The translations under genes were made by a program, and so were the position numbers. From contig KN886396.1 of assembly GCA_000934455.1 (NCBI GenBank), positions 28,853 to 50,359 of the forward strand: a stretch of 21,507 bases of DNA, given 5' to 3'. This document shows, piece after piece, positions 9,570 through 20,000 of this stretch (positions are counted from its first letter, which is position 1; each line of letters opens with the position of its first letter). The notes below the pieces were generated by a model. The model was not told the DNA's origin, made no database searches, and saw only the letters and a list, made by a program, of their open reading frames with translations. Source of the DNA: Apostichopus parvimensis. Taxonomy: Eukaryota; Echinodermata; Holothuroidea; Aspidochirotida; Stichopodidae.

Positions 9570-9983
9570 TGTAATGAAATAAATAAGATTTGAGTTTATA
9601 TTTGAATGTAGATATTGAGGGTATGTTGCGATTATTGAAAGAAAACCAAGCTTTTGGAGCTACGGTTGTAAAGGCTCTGTCGCCATTAAAAGATGATTTA
9701 CATAGAGGTCCTGATTTGAGAAGAAGTTTATTTGATGGGCGTAAGTTTACATTGGTAGAATTAGATCAGAGATATGTTTTGGATCAAGACCGCAATACAT
9801 TTTGTAAGTTATAAGGAGAGTTTTTAAATGAATGCGTGTTTGAACACTTAACCAGTGTAATTGTCGTAAGATAGGAGGTGATATGTATGTGACGTTTTCT
9901 GTTTCTGTTTTCAGTTGATGACTGGTCCAAATATTTGCGGATTCTACCAATTTTGTATATACCAAAATGAGGCTTTGCGGCAT
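9570..9983 (-). pseudogene. LINE C-terminal fragment
   Basis: 9983-9747 contains PPILRQLHWLSVQTRIHLKT and LLITYKMYCGLDPKHISDLI, the family's LHWLPV...FK.LLLTYK...GLAP.Y block. After a stop and a frame change near 9745 the match continues as FNGDRAFTTVAPKAW and FKYKLKSYLF, ending near 9600. The plus-strand frame over 9590-9814 is the shadow of this fragment. Confidence 0.8.
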
Positions 9984-10200
9984 ATATTTCTGATATGTGC
10001 ATTAAGTTGAAACTTCTCATCCATAATAACACTGAGATATTTAGCAGCTGGAGATGATTGAATTGTACAGTTCCTATATTCATAGAAGGAAAAGCCACGT
10101 CGACATTGCGGAATTTAGATCGAAAATGAATGACTTCTGTTTTCGAGTCATTTAATGTTAGCTTATTGTGGATGGCCCGGCGGAAATGTAAGCAACACAT
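9784..10200 (-). pseudogene. LINE post-RT region with frame changes and a deletion
   Basis: The frame starts LTLNDSKTEVIHFRSKFR, the standard N-x-x-K-T-E block after RT. It then alternates between two frames: AAKYLSVIMDEKFQLNAHIR in one and IGRIRKYLDQSSTE in the other. The following family block (SRLDYCNSLL-type, then LQRVQNAAARL-type, about 50-60 residues) is absent. The sequence jumps from QSSTE to the PILRQLHWL region, so an internal deletion is likely near 9905-9930. Confidence 0.72.
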
Positions 10201-10243
10201 GCTTCGAGGGCACCAATACCTTCGTTACGCTCAAATGGTTTAA

Positions 10244-10584
10244 CATCAAGTACAATTGTGTGCCATCAGCATATATGATATGGTGTATGCCATCGTGAGC
10301 TTGAATAACATCGCTTAATGGACCAGTATAAAGGATGCATTTAAAAAGGCCTGTAACTTAACCCTGGGGACACCCCATTGTAAAGGAAGGTGATCTGAAA
10401 GCACATCATCAATAATTACAGACTGCTTGCGATCTGATAGGTAGGAAATTATCCATTTCAGTGCAGTTCCACCAATTCCATATATGTGTTGTATACGGTG
10501 GAATAATATATTGGGGTCGATAGTGTCAAATGCTGCTGAATAATCTAACAACATAGGTACTGTTTTTTTCTCCATTGTTAACAT
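10244..10584 (-). pseudogene. LINE reverse transcriptase core with a lost catalytic Asp
   Basis: The fragment reads LLDYSAAFDTIDPNILF (motif A, with the first catalytic Asp), then TALKWIISYLSDRKQSVIID and LQWGVP (motif B). At about 10362-10372 the frame shifts just after GVP, and in the family's frame a stop codon (10358-10360) follows PQG. Further on, IIYADGTQLYLM replaces the usual Y-A-D-D: the second Asp is Gly (codon at 10262-10264). These three lesions make the enzyme dead. Confidence 0.85.
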
Positions 10585-10728
10585 CTAGTAAAATATCATA
10601 AAGATTATTGTCATTGAGTTAAACTGTCAACTGTGTGGCAGCAATCCTTTCTAGAATTGTAATGATGAACATTAAATTGGCAATGGGTCGATAGTTCTTA
10701 AGATCATCTGGCTTAATATTAGACTTCT

Positions 10729-11090
10729 TCAGAATGGGCACAATGTACGATGCTTTAATGCAGTCTGCAAAAATTCCAGAAGAGAGAGAGAATAATTGAC
10801 AAGTTTAGTAATATCAGGAAGCAAAACATCAATACACTCTTTCAACAGACAATTTGAAACTGGGTCCTGACTGCAGGATTTAGATGCACTTTCTGTAATC
10901 ACTTTGCGCATGTCTTCTTCTAATACAGTACCCAAAAATGAGAAGCTAGTAGCAAAAGACTCAAATTGACAGCATCGTAAGTTGATGTTGGTAAATAATC
11001 AAGTGTTTTAATCTTATTATGAAAGAATCTGCCAAAATCATCAGCAAGTTCTTTCGCTGAAGTATAGGCTGGTAACATAACACATAACAC
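10729..11090 (-). pseudogene. LINE linker and N-terminal RT fragment
   Basis: The first part (about 11085-10950) reads PAYTSAKELADDFGRFFHNK in one frame, the usual stretch just before LINE reverse transcriptase. After a frame change, 10935-10729 carries SASKSCSQDPVSNCLLKECI and ITKLVNYSLSL, matching the KSC-x-DP-P / NxSL blocks of RT motifs 0-1. A further frame change near 10780 leads into a segment resembling PILKKSN...LKNYRPI near 10735-10680. It is inactive. Confidence 0.75.
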
Positions 11091-11243
11091 CTGCAAACAT
11101 AAAATGATGAGATAGCACAGATAATGATTTCAGCTAAGTGGAAAATTCTTTAAAGAAAATATCTGATGTTAACTCGTTCTTTGTAGAAGCTGGTGGCCTT
11201 TAAATGGAAAATCAAGTTAGGGCAGCAGGACCAGATGATAATC

Positions 11244-11639
11244 TCAATTGTATACATTCAAATGATTCAGAAGAAACAGGTTCGTTCTGCGTAATTTGGA
11301 ATCCTGGAATCCAGAACAGAAAATAATGCAGAGACCACCTCCACGAGATTTGCGTGGTAAAAGAAAAAAATTATAATTTGGTGATGTCTTGGTGTGGTCA
11401 GAAAGAAAATGATCACCCGTAGCATCCCCTTTAAACCATGATTCAGTTATAACCAATGTGTCGAGTTTATTTTCAATGACCAAATTACAGATGGCAGCAG
11501 TTTTGTTTTTCATTGAACGAGAATTCCAGAGACCTAAGGATATGTTGGGAGAACATGGATTGGAATGGGCAAGCACTTCATTGCATGAATTGATTTTATT
11601 GATCGTTACAAGATTGTGATAGTTAATCCCTTTACTCAC
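11244..11639 (-). pseudogene. LINE endonuclease domain, N-terminal fragment
   Basis: A 131-codon open frame with typical LINE endonuclease motifs: LGLWNSRSMKNKTAAIC (the N-x-R-S strand), LDTLVITESW (the catalytic Glu), and LLPRKSRGGGLCIIF (the P-R...R-G-G-G strand). The domain should run about 100-150 residues further, to the Asp-His catalytic pair, but that part cannot be found before the RT linker begins near 11085. A deletion has therefore removed the endonuclease C-terminus. There is no proper ATG start; the frame is open from a stop codon upstream. Confidence 0.82.
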
Positions 11640-11640
11640 C

Positions 11641-14600
11641 TTTCCTTTTTGACTTCTCTGATTTGTACTCTAGGGATATTCCTAAACAATGAATGTTATT
11701 GAGTGTTTCCTCGAGTACCACTGACTTTGGCATTTATTCTAAGATGACGTATGTAACATTACAAGGAACTTGAAGTCGTTTTTTTTAGTAGATACTTTGA
11801 AAAAGAGTAATTCCTTCTTTGTTTATGTGATGGATATATTGCTAGACGCTTAACAATGGTTAACATAGTCATTGAGACTTAGAAGATTAACAAAGTCATT
11901 GAAGTCATTGAAGACAACATTTTCACTTGAAGGGTAAATTCCAATTAGGATAGTAAGCTTACATGTTGGCTCCCATGAGTTGAAAATAAAGAATCCTATC
12001 ACAATCCAAGAACAATAAAAATGAACAAATCCTAATGGTGAAAGTGATCCTTACACCAAACACAAAAAGATACAAATTCAGGGAAGGATCCAAACGTAGA
12101 AACACATATGAATGGCTGAAGGAAGTGAGAGCGTAGATTAATGTTGCGCTTACAAGGCGCTTACAAGGTTATATTGGTGTATATTATCGTTAATTTTGGG
12201 TTTCGGTTTTGTCTTTTGTATTTCAGTTACCCTGAACATGGTAATGATTTGACATAACTGATGTTATAAATGCTTCATTATGTAGAGATATAATTGTTCA
12301 ATTAAGTTGACATGTATAATATATATGAACATATCAACTAACTACGTATAGAGATGATGAAGCTAATTTTTACTCATTTCTAACCCAGCGTGAGCATTCG
12401 TGACCTTATGAAATGACTCGTACATTAAAGCAAAAGCGAAAATATAAGTAGCAAAAGAAGTATTTTAAAAGTGAACATAAATTCTCAATAATACGGATTA
12501 ACAAAGCAAATGCATTTACCAATCTCATGGGAGAAGATAAATTACAAAAACAATGGGTAGAGTTATTGAAAAAGATGTCCATGCATTCCCAGAACTTCAA
12601 AAACAATTTTTATGAACATACGACTGACAAAATGTACGTTTCTACTATCTACATGAAATTAAATGTTACAGTTATTGGATCACGTTAAGTATACAAACAA
12701 ATGAAACACTTTCAAGTCTACAAGAACATTGATGAAAAACTAGTTCTTCGGTGCTTGAAATATTACAAACGGCTTCAAATCACAGCTTAGTTTTCAGATT
12801 TTCTAGCTGACCGATATATTACCCGCAACTGTTTTAATTAGATGTTCGTTACATATCACCATGACAATCTGGAACTTGGTTAATGGCTCCACCAATAGGA
12901 CGAGTGTGAAGTGTTTCCATTGTAACAAATATGTTAAAACATTAATCTCGATTGCTTTGTTCGCTGTGGAATCTTCCAACTTCTCACATGAACATATACA
13001 TACAATTGACATATTTGCATGTTTCAATTTTTCAAAGAAATGACACAAATTTAATAACAGATAAAGATGTATTCCTAAATATGGGGTTAAATTTAACCAA
13101 GGAAATCAATCTAGAGTAGACAATGCTTGATTTGCTTATTTTAATTGCGCTGCAGGTGTCAATACCTTCCATTTATTTTACCACTCGATAGATTAAGAAA
13201 TTCGGCAGTGCATCTCGTTGTACGCATAAGGTGCAAGTGCTGTCGAATTCACCATCATGACAATAATGAAGGCGACTGAGGAAAACATAGACAAGCCTGT
13301 CCATGACCAGTCCTTTTTTATCGGAATGCAAGTTTAATCATGAAAGAAAAAGTTTGCAATTTGCCGAAAACTTTGGATTCACTTTGTATTACTTTAAAAA
13401 ACATGATATGGTTTACCGATTAACATTCTTTTCTTTTTTATTGCAAACAGTACCATGGCAATATATCAACAAGATATAAAGGTATTCAATTATTAAATAT
13501 TCCATACTAGGTTCACGTGGGATATCTATCGTTTAGTTTTAATATACCTAATAAGGTTTGATCAAATCATTCATGTCAATTCTAAAGCATATAAGGTATT
13601 TGATTGATACGATTCACTCCCTATTAAAGCGCCCACGAGTTATTTTTAAGACGCTCTCCTGGTTATATTTCGTTATCATAAATTACATGAAATATTTACA
13701 AAATTAATGCTTCCGAATTTCCCGGCCATGTATATGGCGCCACGTTCTTAGCCAGATGACTACTCATTATAATAAGCTACATTATCGTAGACCATCAGAC
13801 CATGTGACTCTACGTTTACGTTACCACAACGACTGGTAACTAATGAATACAATTAACTACAACCAGCTAAATCCAGATGGCATTATACCATCAAATGTGA
13901 GATAAGTACTTGGGGTCCAAGAAAAACCTAATTCTAACAACAGATAAAGCTTACGGAGTCTTGTTAACCTCCGATACATGTCAAACATATTTCTATTATG
14001 CCTAACCTGATACAAGGCATATATGGAAAAAGATAATCCTTAACTCAATTGGAAAAGATCAAAGAGACGGACCTTCTTTGAACTAAACTGTTCACTGATA
14101 AGTATTAAACCTACAACGACAAACTGGTCGAGGAAGCTTACTACATTACGAAAAAGCAAACACTTTAACTGCTAGAATAAATTTGGAAGCAAAACTTCTG
14201 TCCTATCATCAGACATTAATGTTACTGGTGGTCTAAGTAGTCCTTGCAGGGAGTGAATTATAGACTCATCGCTCAGTTTTGAGTTTGGCCGGGTAATTAA
14301 CTTTTGTAGCGAGATTTAGACAACTCTCGAACTCTTTAAGCAAAGAAAAAGAAGATTAATAATACTTCTTCCAGGTATGACGGATCGATTTGTATTCAAT
14401 ATTTGAACAAGCTTGTGTCAATGTTTTAACTCTGAAAATCGTTTTTTGTTAGTCAGCAAAATAATCACGCCTACGGTTGCGTTCCATATGAAATGGAGGT
14501 AAACGAGCAGGTTATAAAATACATTTCCAGAGAAATGTGCATAAATGTGTCAATCACAGATATAATGCAAATGTTAGCATCCAAATTTTTCTAACCAATA

Positions 14601-16395
14601 ACATATTACTCATCATTAGAATACAAATGTGACTGGTCAAGATAGTGATTATGTAAAAAGAATATTAAAGTGAAAACAATCCCAATGAGAGTTTTGAAAG
14701 TCAAGGCATGCATGTTAAAATCAGAACATCAACATATTACGCTTAGTTCATACTTAAACATCCAGTTTCACAAAATTGTAAAAAAGAGTACGTGCATTTA
14801 CAAACTATTAACCTGTTATCAGGTTCCAGACAAAATCAATATGTGATTCCGCATAAAACGAGCAGATATTCTTCGGTTTCGTTGTAAATCTATGAAACCT
14901 CATTCTGTGTTAACTGTATACATCGCTTAAATAAGGGCTTAGCCGTATATGTGCAATGTACCGACGGAGTGTTGTATTCATGCTGCACAATCAAATTGCT
15001 TAATCAATGTAACAATTCATGACTGAGAAACATTCAACCTCCTTGCTAATTGCTGAATGATGTGTTAGTTACATCACATCAAAGGAGCTGGTGATCACCA
15101 TTTTGAATATGCATTTAATAAAACAATAAAATCAGCCACATACTTCTAAATAATTCATCGAAAGCGTCTGTTGACGATATGTTACGTTAAAACATATTAC
15201 TAACAATGGACGGTTTACTCGTATTGATAAGAAGCCATTCTGCTAGAAATGTGTGTGTAAGATTGTACTATCTGGCACAAGAGAGCTCAACTGTTTGACA
15301 ATTCAGGTAAAGTTTAAACCTGAAATAGTTATTCTTTCTATTTCTGTTTAGAGCAACGTTGCATTCGCATGACCGTATAGTTTATTTTATTTTACGTGTT
15401 AGTTACAGTTTGAGTAAATGCATTTGCAACTTACATGGAATGAAATTAATCACGAAGGTATTACGCCATCAGTTAAATTTAATAAATGTTTTCTTCAGTG
15501 ACCTATGTCCGACAAAACTTAAGTACTTTTTTTTTTTAATGATGGCGAAACTGAGTATTATTTGATGTTGTATTTTCTCCTCGCTTCGTTAGTTTAGGAT
15601 TGCCAACTAATTAGTTTTTTTTAGCTGCACACATTTATACTCATTAGATGGGCTCATGAATGTACACACGGAAACGTCTAAAGTGGTGCATAATGAAATT
15701 TGACCAACTTGATTGTCAGCTTCATTAATAACAGGTTAAATAACAGTTGAGTTCTCAAATAATCTACTTTCCCCATATTTCTGTCCACAATTGTGTTTAT
15801 TGTGGGTTTTTTTCAATACATCGCCATGAAGACACCCAAGGTTTTCCTGTTCCAGTACGAGGTTACTAGAAAAACATGAAAAAATGATAGCAAGTTTCTC
15901 ACACCATGAGTAAAATGTTGACAACTTTGGTCACCTAAGTTTTTGTCTTGAATATTTCGTTAACATCAAGTACCGTAATCAGAATGTCATGAAGGACTCT
16001 ATTCTGTTGATTTTCAGAAATATGTTGGTTTTTTGGGTTCGTCTGTTTAAGAAAAAGAAGACATTCAGTTATTTAACACTGATAAAATTAACTTTAGATA
16101 GTTTGTACACAAACAGTTAATCAATCTTTTCATATATTGTTTTACATTACGAATACGCTTGTGCTACTGATTCAGTTTCCTAACCTATAATTTACAAAAA
16201 AAGGTTTTAAGAAAAACTTAAAGCTGAGAATAAAGGCATATGGTAACGATGTATCGTTAACTTTCCGTTTTTAAAGACCAGATATATTGTAATTTTACCT
16301 TTTTTTGTTTAATTCGGTTATACACTATATTTATACTGTCACTTACCACATGGAAATCATTTCCATGCGTTTTGCAATATCAAACACGTTTCATT
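11641..16395. other. Long AT-rich stretch with no supported gene
   Basis: About 4.75 kb without a gene I can support on either strand. The open frames at 12406-12606, 12803-13048, 12861-13043, 15359-15565 and 15736-15924 are short, overlap one another or lack a sound start, and show no domain. I noted a 14-bp palindrome GGTTAAATTTAACC (13085-13098), a 12-bp palindrome TGGTGATCACCA (15089-15100) and a weak inverted pair ttcggcagtgc/gtgctgtcgaa (13201-13247). All are within reach of chance. The first 100 bases may still belong to the LINE's 5' part. Confidence 0.5.
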
Positions 16396-16403
16396 GTTTA
16401 CTG

Positions 16404-16746
16404 CAGTAGCCGAGCGTCCATACAGTCAGGGGGCGGATGCCCCCCCCCCCCCCTGACGATTATTGACTTTTTTATTGCGCTCTCATCTACCTATTGACAT
16501 TTGTCACATTTTGTTGGTGTAAATTTCTGACAAAATGGCGATAACACCTATTTATTCTTCCTTTATCTGCAAATTAGCAAGGCCCGGAAAGGGTCATTTC
16601 CGGCGATCTAGAGTGTATCTTTACTCAAAAAATTTTTGTACGCTCCGCGCCAACCAATGGTGGCGCTCCGCTTAGATAGTGTCGAAAGCGCCCCTACAGA
16701 CTATTCTCGCCCCCCCCCCTGACCAATACCCCTAGCTCCGCCACTG
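16404..16746. mobile_element. hAT-type MITE, 343 bp, with 8-bp target-site duplication
   Basis: The left end is CAGTAGCCGAGC and the right end, read inward on the other strand, is CAGTGGCGGAGC. These are imperfect terminal inverted repeats, each leading into a GTCAGGGGG block. The element is flanked by perfect 8-bp direct repeats, GTTTACTG (16396-16403 and 16747-16754). CAGxGGCGGA-like ends plus an 8-bp duplication are the known signature of hAT DNA transposons. There is no coding capacity, so movement would need a transposase supplied from elsewhere. Inside are a C14 run (16440-16453), a C10 run (16710-16719) and a subterminal hairpin, GTCAGGGGG...CCCCCTGAC, at the left end. GC content is clearly above the surroundings. 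Confidence 0.9.
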
Positions 16747-16754
16747 GTTTACTG

Positions 16755-17062
16755 TGATATATCGATGTGATCAACCAGTGGACAATACTGTTTCCTACAG
16801 GTCATATTAAACATAATATATATTACATATTTTGAAACAACGACTTTAACACTTATGAAGTGACTATATGGTCATGCGAACATACTTAGAAATCTCACAA
16901 TTACAAGGTTATTACAAGATTTCAACATTTCAAAATTTAACGTTATTATACCATTAATTTGCAAATATCCCATAGGTTTGCGGTCTCTAGCAAAAACGAC
17001 AATGGCTTTGAAATATAACTTCTTAATTTGCAATGTCTCTAAAGTGAGGTTTCTCTTTTTTG
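16755..17062 (-). other. 3' flank of the Cys-loop channel gene
   Basis: No gene here. It should hold the 3'UTR of the minus-strand channel gene, but I see no canonical AATAAA on that strand between the stop codon and the MITE, apart from the one overlapping the stop codon. The next AATAAA lies inside the MITE at 16551-16556. The plus-strand open frame 16978-17283 is antisense to the last exon and is not a gene. Confidence 0.45.
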
Positions 17063-17068
17063 TTTATT
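17063..17068 (-). terminator. AATAAA overlapping the channel gene's stop codon
   Basis: The last codons read TGG CAA TAA followed by A, so AATAAA (17068 to 17063 on the minus strand) includes the stop codon TAA. If used, it would give a 3'UTR of only some 15-30 nt. It is the only canonical signal before the MITE at 16746, but use of a variant signal or the MITE's own AATAAA is also possible. Confidence 0.3.
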
Positions 17069-20000
17069 GCCAACAAGTTTCTTTCGTTCGTCCAAGATCT
17101 TGCCTAAAGAGAATTATCACATATGCAGTGACAGCAAAGAACGCAATGATGAACAAAGTCAGGAACAATCTATCCATCACCAAAGCAACCGTGCGCGCTT
17201 CCATTTTCACCTGTAATGAAAGCAGGGAGGAAAAACAAATGATTCGTTTAATTTGGTTGAATTTAGTTATAAGAAATTGCTAGCACCAATGGTCAGATAC
17301 GTCGGCATGCATTTCATTCCAATAACGAATCATATGATCTTATTTGTAATATGACTTCATTATCGAATCATGTTGCTAACTAATAAAAAATTAGCATTTC
17401 CATTAATCTGTCTTACCTTCTCACTAGGTGATAACTTCTCTCTATGCCTTCCTGGCGACGGCGGTGGAGAAGGCGTTGGTGGTAAAGGTGCTTCGTGGTT
17501 CTTCTTTGGTGCTCCTTCCGTGGTTGACAAGGTAATAACTTCATCCTTCTCATTGAAACACGGTTGTGGTTTTACGACAATGGGCACGCTATGAACTCTG
17601 TCTCGGTAAGATGGCATGCGGAACATTTTAGGCAGTATCTCTAGCAGGATTTTCCTAAACAGTGAGTACTTCAGGACCCATAATCGACTGTCTCCATAAG
17701 CTGTGGCAATGTTAGCCAAAGAGAAAGGAACAGCGAGAGAGGCAAGAATAAAGGTTGCCGTCAGATAAGTGCCGATAATCGGAGGCGTCTTGCTAGATAT
17801 TGGCAATGTATCCACGATGAGCAACTGGAATACAGTTAAGCCAAGAACCATTGATACACCCAGTGATATTCTCTCGCCGCAATCGGGTGGAGCCAAAAAT
17901 GTTAGAAATGTCATTACACAGAGACAGGTTGAAGGTAGAAAAGCTGTTATATAGTAGGTAGGGTCTCTTTGTAGATGAACGCATACTATGCCCAACTTAA
18001 AATGATCAATGTCGCGTCCTTCTATGAATTCTTCAAATGAATACCCCCAGTTGTACACGGTTACATTGAGGAGGTCCCATTGATTGCTATCAAGAGAGTG
18101 TAGCTGCCTTGACGAGTCGATGTAGAAATCAACTTGATGAGCAAGCAAGTTTTCAGGAACATAATTGAAAGCACAATGTTGTGTGTCGAACGGAAAGTAT
18201 GTGATGCTGTAAAAAAAATAAAGAAGAAAGGTAAACGTAAACAGTAATGTGCGTTCTAGCAATCATTCTGGGGAAACTATAGCTATAAGATATAAATTTT
18301 CGTAAGTAACCTTGGTGTTCAACTAAAGTGATGTGATCAGCTTACCACAGGGATTAACAATTCTACTCACTTCTAACCATACATCTTATTTTTAATCTTG
18401 CAGTTGACATGATTAAATCAGACAACAAATGGAATTCTTATGAATGGTAGTATCATTTGTAATTGTCTGAACTAGTGAACTTTCCAGTAAACAATTAAAC
18501 ACGTTACTTTTTTTTCATACGATGTGACACATGTTTACATTTCTATTCTAACGCTTATAAATATTCAATATGTCATTATCATGACATTAGTTGGTTTCTA
18601 AACTTACATGATAGGGCAGTGTGTAGACTGGACAACAGCAGTCCCGAGCTGAACGTGACCATTTGACGTCAGTAAGATCGAACCTTGTGCTGAGTTTACA
18701 ATGCCAAGAGCGTCCTTGCTCAATCTAGATAATATGACCGAAAGAAATTCTCTAAAATAACCATTAATAATATATCGAGTCGCGTTACAGAGGTTTTTCA
18801 GGTGGCGGTCGGATATATTCCTTGAGTACTGTTTTACCTTTGTCATCGCTCTACTGGAATCTTTCTCAGCTTTTGTGTTTACCCATTTATATGACCATGA
18901 CTAAAGTATTATATTAATATTGTATGTTAGTAGAGTGTAGTGCAATATATGTTATTCATTACAGCATCTAAACTTTTGGGGACTATATTTTACAGAGTGA
19001 ATGTCTCTTTTATTTTGTTATGGACGCAATGTAGCGTCTCTGATCAGGTACAATGTTCTCATCTACAAGGATTCTACTAAAAATCCACCTATGTTAGCCT
19101 CTTTCCGGTAATATAACAAGAGTACTTACGAGCTGCTCAGGAATATCTTTGGTGTCCAAATTTCGTCAACGTACATATGTATTAGATCAACGCCACTGAA
19201 ATTACTCGGATCCCATGACATTCGCTCATCTGTCCAGGTCTGAAATAAAAATATGCGAATGTGATTAATTGTAATCATGAAATAAAACAATAAACACATT
19301 TATCATGATACTTTCAAGTTTTGCTGGAGATAGTTAGAACCTATCAGTGCTGAGAAATATGTAACTTCTTATTTTAAACCATCTCTGTAGAACATTAAGA
19401 AAAGATTGACATTAGACTGGGGAATATTTTTATTCTTCCATTGTTTGTTTGTTCGTAAAGCAAATTGTCGTTGATCTCATTTGATTATATCATTAGATAG
19501 CCAAACTATTAGACAAAAATATATTTTAATTAGTATTAATATCGTAGTGATGACTGAGACTAATTGTACAAAACAAAACTATTGAAACAACTTTCAAGCT
19601 ATTGTTCCACCTTAAGTAACCCAGCTGCAATGTCAGCAAGTAATATAAAACTGAAACATTTGAAGAGTCGAAAGTTTACATGTACAAAGTGTGTGTAAAG
19701 ACTACGTAAAATTGTCAACGCTACTTCTTACCATGGTCAACCAAGAAGCAGTGGTTAGTACTTGATCTTTTTCATTCTGTAAAGAAACAATACAAATAGA
19801 ATTATGACTTCTGAATTCGTGTTATGGTAAAATGCAATTACAAGTATAGATAATAAAATCTCAATTACTTTCTACCGGTGTGACGTGGAGTTTGAAAAGA
19901 AGGAAATTGGTCCTGTGGTGAATTTTCTATTCTAAATAAAAGAAATAAAAATATATTCCATATTAGTCTTATTCACATGTTACACATTACTTGGTTATAA

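Larger units (their letters stand above)
9480..11640 (-). mobile_element. Decayed non-LTR retrotransposon (LINE, CR1/L2/Jockey-like)
   Basis: Read on the minus strand, the stretch holds, in the correct order, an apurinic-type endonuclease N-terminus (from 11639), a linker with AYTSAKELADDFGRFFHNKI (about 11080-11020), reverse transcriptase (about 10950-10244), a post-RT segment (10200-9985), and the LHWL / GDRAF / FKYKLKSYLF C-terminal region (to about 9600). A 3' tail then ends in a TATAAATT-like box (about 9482-9490), as CR1/L2-like LINE tails often do. The frame is broken many times. The endonuclease C-terminus and part of the post-RT region are missing, and no ORF1 is recognisable. The 5' edge is uncertain, and I found no target-site duplication. 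Confidence 0.85.

Noticed and set aside
9590-9814. 74-codon plus-strand frame
   Set aside because: It is the antisense shadow of the LINE C-terminal fragment (GDRAF / FKYKLKSYLF) and begins with TTG.
13085-13098. GGTTAAATTTAACC and the other short palindromes at 15089-15100 and 13201-13247
   Set aside because: Short palindromes like these are expected by chance in about 20 kb of AT-rich DNA, and none has supporting context.
16978-17283. 101-codon plus-strand frame
   Set aside because: Antisense to the channel gene's last exon (M4 helix) and its flanks.
17360-18262. Uninterrupted 300-codon minus-strand frame as a complete gene
   Set aside because: Both ends read into introns: the true exon starts after an acceptor at 18207 and ends at the AAG|gtaaga donor at 17417. 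The frame's own ATG and stop are not those of the protein.
18664-18688. GGTTCGATC on the minus strand, resembling a tRNA or SINE B box
   Set aside because: It lies inside coding exon 5 of the channel gene, and there is no A box or cloverleaf around it.
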